From Nipponacmea schrenckii (Eukaryota; Mollusca; Gastropoda; Lottiidae): a stretch of 64,000 nt of DNA. Of the stretch, positions 62,301 through 64,000 are shown one piece after another. Position numbers and translations under genes: made by a program. Position 1 is the first letter of the stretch, and each line of letters starts with the position of its first letter. Where the stretch lies: contig CM060200.1 in assembly GCA_030562195.1 (NCBI GenBank), positions 32,961,023-33,025,022 on the forward strand. The letters are read 5' to 3'. Under the pieces are notes generated by a model, which worked only from the letters and a program-made list of their open reading frames with translations, made no database searches and was not told the origin of the DNA.

Positions 62301-64000
62301 TCAAACCGGATGTGCACGCAGCAAACGTTATGCATTTTATGTTACTAGTCGGCCATTTTCATAGTGCTACAAACCCTGTTTTATATTGTTTCTTACACAA
62401 AACATTTAGACATTATCTTAAACGCTTCATGTTTTCTGGATTTAAACTACAAGTTGGCGAAAATTCAAAATTACTGAGCAAGGTAATTTTGTTTTTAAGA
62501 TATCAATCATTATCGTAACCATTACAGTATTCATCTTCATCAAATTTGCCATTTGTGTTTGTATAAAGTGTGGAATGCATAATTCTTGTAGACCCTCATG
62601 TTATAATACGTATTTATAACACCTGTTGGTAAACGTGTGTCAGTGAGTAAACCATTTTAAAGATGATGCGGGTTAAAAAAGAATAAATATTTTTCATAGG
62701 TATTATAAGGCGAAGCGTTTTCATAATTAAGTGTTGTTCAGTCGTTAAAATACATGGGAAGATAAGGAGGATATTTTCATCAACATCTGCTTGTGTTAAC
62801 AACTATAACACATTATTAGCCATATTAATTCAACAACCTGCACGATCATCCGAATGAATTTAAAATATTTTGGTTTGTGAACGAGATAAATGATATCTTT
62901 ATCTGTTTTAAGGGAACCTTAACGATGTTGACTATTTTCAGAATGTTTAGTGGATTTGGACCCGTAAATTTGATAAGAATCAATAAATTTTTGTTAAAGG
63001 AATTGTAAAAAGGCTTCCTACATTTTGTATGTGTATCGGGGACACTGATGGGACCAATGGGATCAATTTGCACAATTTTCTTCCAGACATCTGAGGTTCC
63101 TGTTTTGTCATTAAAGAGTTAAGTGACGTCAGTCCTGTAAAATCCTTCAGATTTTGTAATTATTAACGTCTTTACAATTCTTTAAAAAATTCATGGTATA
63201 TTAATGAATCAGATAAATAAGTTCGTTTCAAAGATAAAGTCTGTCATACAATTGTTTCCTACTCAAAATAAAATTTCGACCGATATGATTAGGACTTTGG
63301 ATCTGGCGCTGTTCACATAAATCCAGATAATCTTAGAAGTAAACCTATATTTTGATATACATTAACAAAGTCTTAACACTATTTATTTTCTTCACAATGT
63401 AATTTTTTAGCTTGGGATGAAAATACAATTTTGTGTTATCTTAACTTTGCCTAATTAACTTCATTATCTGATGTTTCTCTCATTAGCACACATTAGTACA
63501 CTTATAAGGATAATGTTTATAAAAAATGTTCGAGTGATAATCAGTATGAATACTCATTTTCGAATCGTAACAGCCTTTAGGCTAGTAAAAAGAAGAAAAA
63601 AACATTCTGTCATGTGTAAGTCGAATTTGTTCCTTTGCGAATCAGAAAATTTTATGTAATGGTGTATAGACTTAAGAGAGATATAATATTCCAAACTTTA
63701 GAAGATTTTAAAGTAACTTAGACCCCTTTTTCTATTTCAGGGAGCTTTATCTCAGAAGAGTCCAACAACCAAAACGTTTAAATCATCATTTCATAGTTCA
63801 AATAGTGTTAGGCGACAAAGGCAACCATATGTAAAAACTGGAGACGGAAACTCATTAAAACTCTGTGCCGATGATAAATTTCAACAATCGTTTTTATCAG
63901 GAACCAATGACTCTTCGTCATCTAACCTTGTTGTCAGTAAAAGCGACGTAATGAATATGACTAACGTTACACAGCACAGAGCGCAGCGTCATGTATCATT
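47311..64000 (+). CDS. Class A neuropeptide-type GPCR (4 exons, 3' incomplete)
   Basis: Exons 47311-47614, 61441-61536, 61788-62482 and 63741-64000 (open at the window edge). All introns are GT-AG and phases agree; at least 451 residues are visible. N-glycosylation sequons at N6, N15 and N20 precede TM1 (about 53-79, GN at 70-71). TM2 has NLAIADLLV (D99). C126 before TM3 pairs with C208 in extracellular loop 2. TM3 ends SLDRCLAI, so the usual DRY is DRC (150-152). TM5 has P233, TM6 CWLP (292-295) and TM7 NPVLY (329-333). CRATPYLQG and AVSASTF in TM3 place it near orexin, allatotropin, trissin and NPFF-type receptors; the ligand cannot be named from sequence. It acts at the plasma membrane through G proteins. 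The last exon encodes a long Ser/Thr/Asn/Gln-rich cytoplasmic tail suited to phosphorylation. Confidence 0.95.
48917..49375. mobile_element. TTAA-flanked MITE in GPCR intron 1
   Basis: TTAAAGGGACA at 48917-48927 and TGTCCCTTTAA at 49365-49375 are perfect inverted ends with TTAA as the outer four bases. The 459-bp length and AGGGA start resemble the MITE at 1011-1484, although its terminal match is much shorter. Non-coding and AT-rich inside. Confidence 0.65.
49376..52039 (+). other. GPCR intron 1, unassigned part
   Basis: No exon, gene or delimited repeat recognised. The open frames here (for example 49557-49778, 50413-50616 and 51733-51936) are short, without motifs and typical of random AT-rich sequence. 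Confidence 0.45.
52040..52640 (+). repeat. HINE-like tandem core fragment
   Basis: About four diverged units with CACACCAAGTTTCAT, GCTTCTATTG or GCTTCTACTGCACC, TTTTGACGCGATT, AAGGGCAATAA and TTCAAACTTGAC. They are related to the core at 42.0-43.2 kb and in the same orientation. Neither the hairpin end nor the ACGG end was found, so both termini are lost or too decayed. Confidence 0.65.
53262..53532 (+). repeat. Diverged SINE with internal G-run
   Basis: TGTGGCTCAAGGAGGCG (A-box-like), GGTTAAATCCTGG (B-box-like), then TTTCAAGTCAGTTTCCCCC, CAGTGCTGCATC and GGCTGGCATGAAAAAAGCC correspond to the SINE family at 20.3 and 43.7 kb. A T7-G13 run (53433-53452) interrupts the body. Confidence 0.6.
54048..54982 (-). 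mobile_element. HINE-like element with a different tandem core
   Basis: Begins TTTATACGCCCACATGTAATG with a CCGT-type microsatellite (54088-54116), and ends CAATGGGCGTAAATTACTTTGCCC..AAGATATCTTT at 54939-54977. These are the same termini as the elements at 41.9 and 55.3 kb, in reverse orientation. The core units are unrelated to the 160-bp family: they contain GTAAACACT, GGCACAATTCTTTACAG, ATTTTGACGAAAC, TTATCACCCAAGGATGAACC and TATTGAAAATC, about five diverged copies. The 119-codon open frame at 54466-54825 is a product of these repeats. Confidence 0.75.
55309..55950 (+). mobile_element. HINE/pearl-like element, plus strand
   Basis: Left end ATAGCTTGCCAGGCAAGGTAACATACGCCCATT, with a TTGCC/GGCAA hairpin. 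The core has about three units of the 160-bp family (CACCAAGTTTCAT or CCAAGTTCCATC, TTGACGCAATTTC, AAGTCAAGGGCAATAACTC). An ACGG-type microsatellite follows at 55870-55903, then the right end GGCAATATACGTCCACATTTCCATATGGGCGTATAAAAA. Both short inverted TACGCCCA/TGGGCGTA subterminal repeats are intact. Confidence 0.8.
56963..58249 (+). mobile_element. hAT transposon (internally deleted)
   Basis: The 15-bp inverted ends TAGGGCTGCAACGAT are flanked by exact 8-bp duplications TACAATAC at 56955-56962 and 58250-58257. Both the size of the duplication and the end sequence fit hAT. The 1287-bp body holds one open frame encoding the two ends of a ZBED-like transposase. It sits inside the foldback element at 56190-58950, so it arrived later. 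Confidence 0.95.
57535..58074 (+). pseudogene. hAT transposase: BED-finger remnant joined to hATC domain
   Basis: A 179-codon open stretch without an ATG at its start; the first Met comes several codons in. The N-terminal SRFKSKAWEVFGFPV is the start of a BED zinc finger, but the Cys and His ligands that should follow are missing. From about residue 109 NPLEWWKINSAQFTHLSNIV, IAVPATSVPSERVFSTAGDI and DMLVFLKKNI form the hATC dimerisation domain of ZBED/hAT transposases, which ends normally at the stop. The catalytic core between them (typically several hundred residues) is deleted, so the product cannot catalyse transposition. Confidence 0.85.
59000..61440 (+). other. GPCR intron 1, distal part
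   Basis: No exon recognised before 61441. Stretches at 59421-59465 and 59931-59968 repeat sequence at 55191-55235 and 56025-56062 (see findings). The remainder is AT-rich and unassigned. Confidence 0.45.
62483..63740 (+). other. GPCR intron 3, with possible retained-intron ending
   Basis: A 1258-bp GT-AG intron. If retained, translation would continue for 11 codons (VILFLRYQSLS) and stop at 62516-62518, giving a receptor of about 376 residues with a short tail. No other features were recognised. Confidence 0.5.

Overview
The window is AT-rich, intron-bearing animal DNA. Two protein-coding genes are certain, both on the plus strand: a Rab23 small GTPase (7 coding exons, 3925..14824, complete) and a class A peptide GPCR (4 coding exons from 47311, running off the right edge). 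Gene spacing, the SINE set and the tandem-core elements ending in an ACGG microsatellite suggest a lophotrochozoan, most likely a mollusc. That is inference from repeat style; the species cannot be named from the sequence.

Layout. 1-2.3 kb: a three-level nest of mobile elements. 3.8-15.5 kb: Rab23, with a SINE, a foldback repeat, a perfect 97-bp palindrome and a 160-bp tandem array in its introns. 15.5-47 kb: intergenic and dominated by repeats. It holds a tandem segmental copy (15.5-16.1), ACTTCCGG-rich repeats (17.2-18.2, 21.0-21.7), SINEs (20, 27, 28, 44 kb), a DIRS-type gag-like relic (22 kb), a foldback element with coding-like content (26.3-27.1), a PIF/Harbinger transposase relic (30 kb), a Penelope-like retroelement relic (32.8-34.4), a 2.4-kb element with 440-bp inverted termini around a broken gag-like gene (39.1-41.5) and a complete Helentron/HINE-like element (41.9-43.3). 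47.3-64 kb: the GPCR. Its 13.8-kb first intron contains a TTAA MITE, three HINE-like elements, a SINE and a foldback element (56.2-58.95) that was itself split by a hAT transposon (56.96-58.25). Target-site duplications are readable at both of those levels.

The two host genes show no functional link. Rab23 is a vesicle-traffic GTPase known to modulate Hedgehog signalling and cilia; the receptor belongs to the orexin/allatotropin/trissin/NPFF-like neighbourhood of neuropeptide receptors. The most informative material is the transposon archaeology: several elements can be delimited to the base by inverted termini plus target duplications, and two sets (the TATACGCCCA-ended tandem-core elements, and the gag-carrying element with long inverted termini) deserve formal classification. 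No operons, CRISPR arrays, rRNA or functional tRNA genes were seen.
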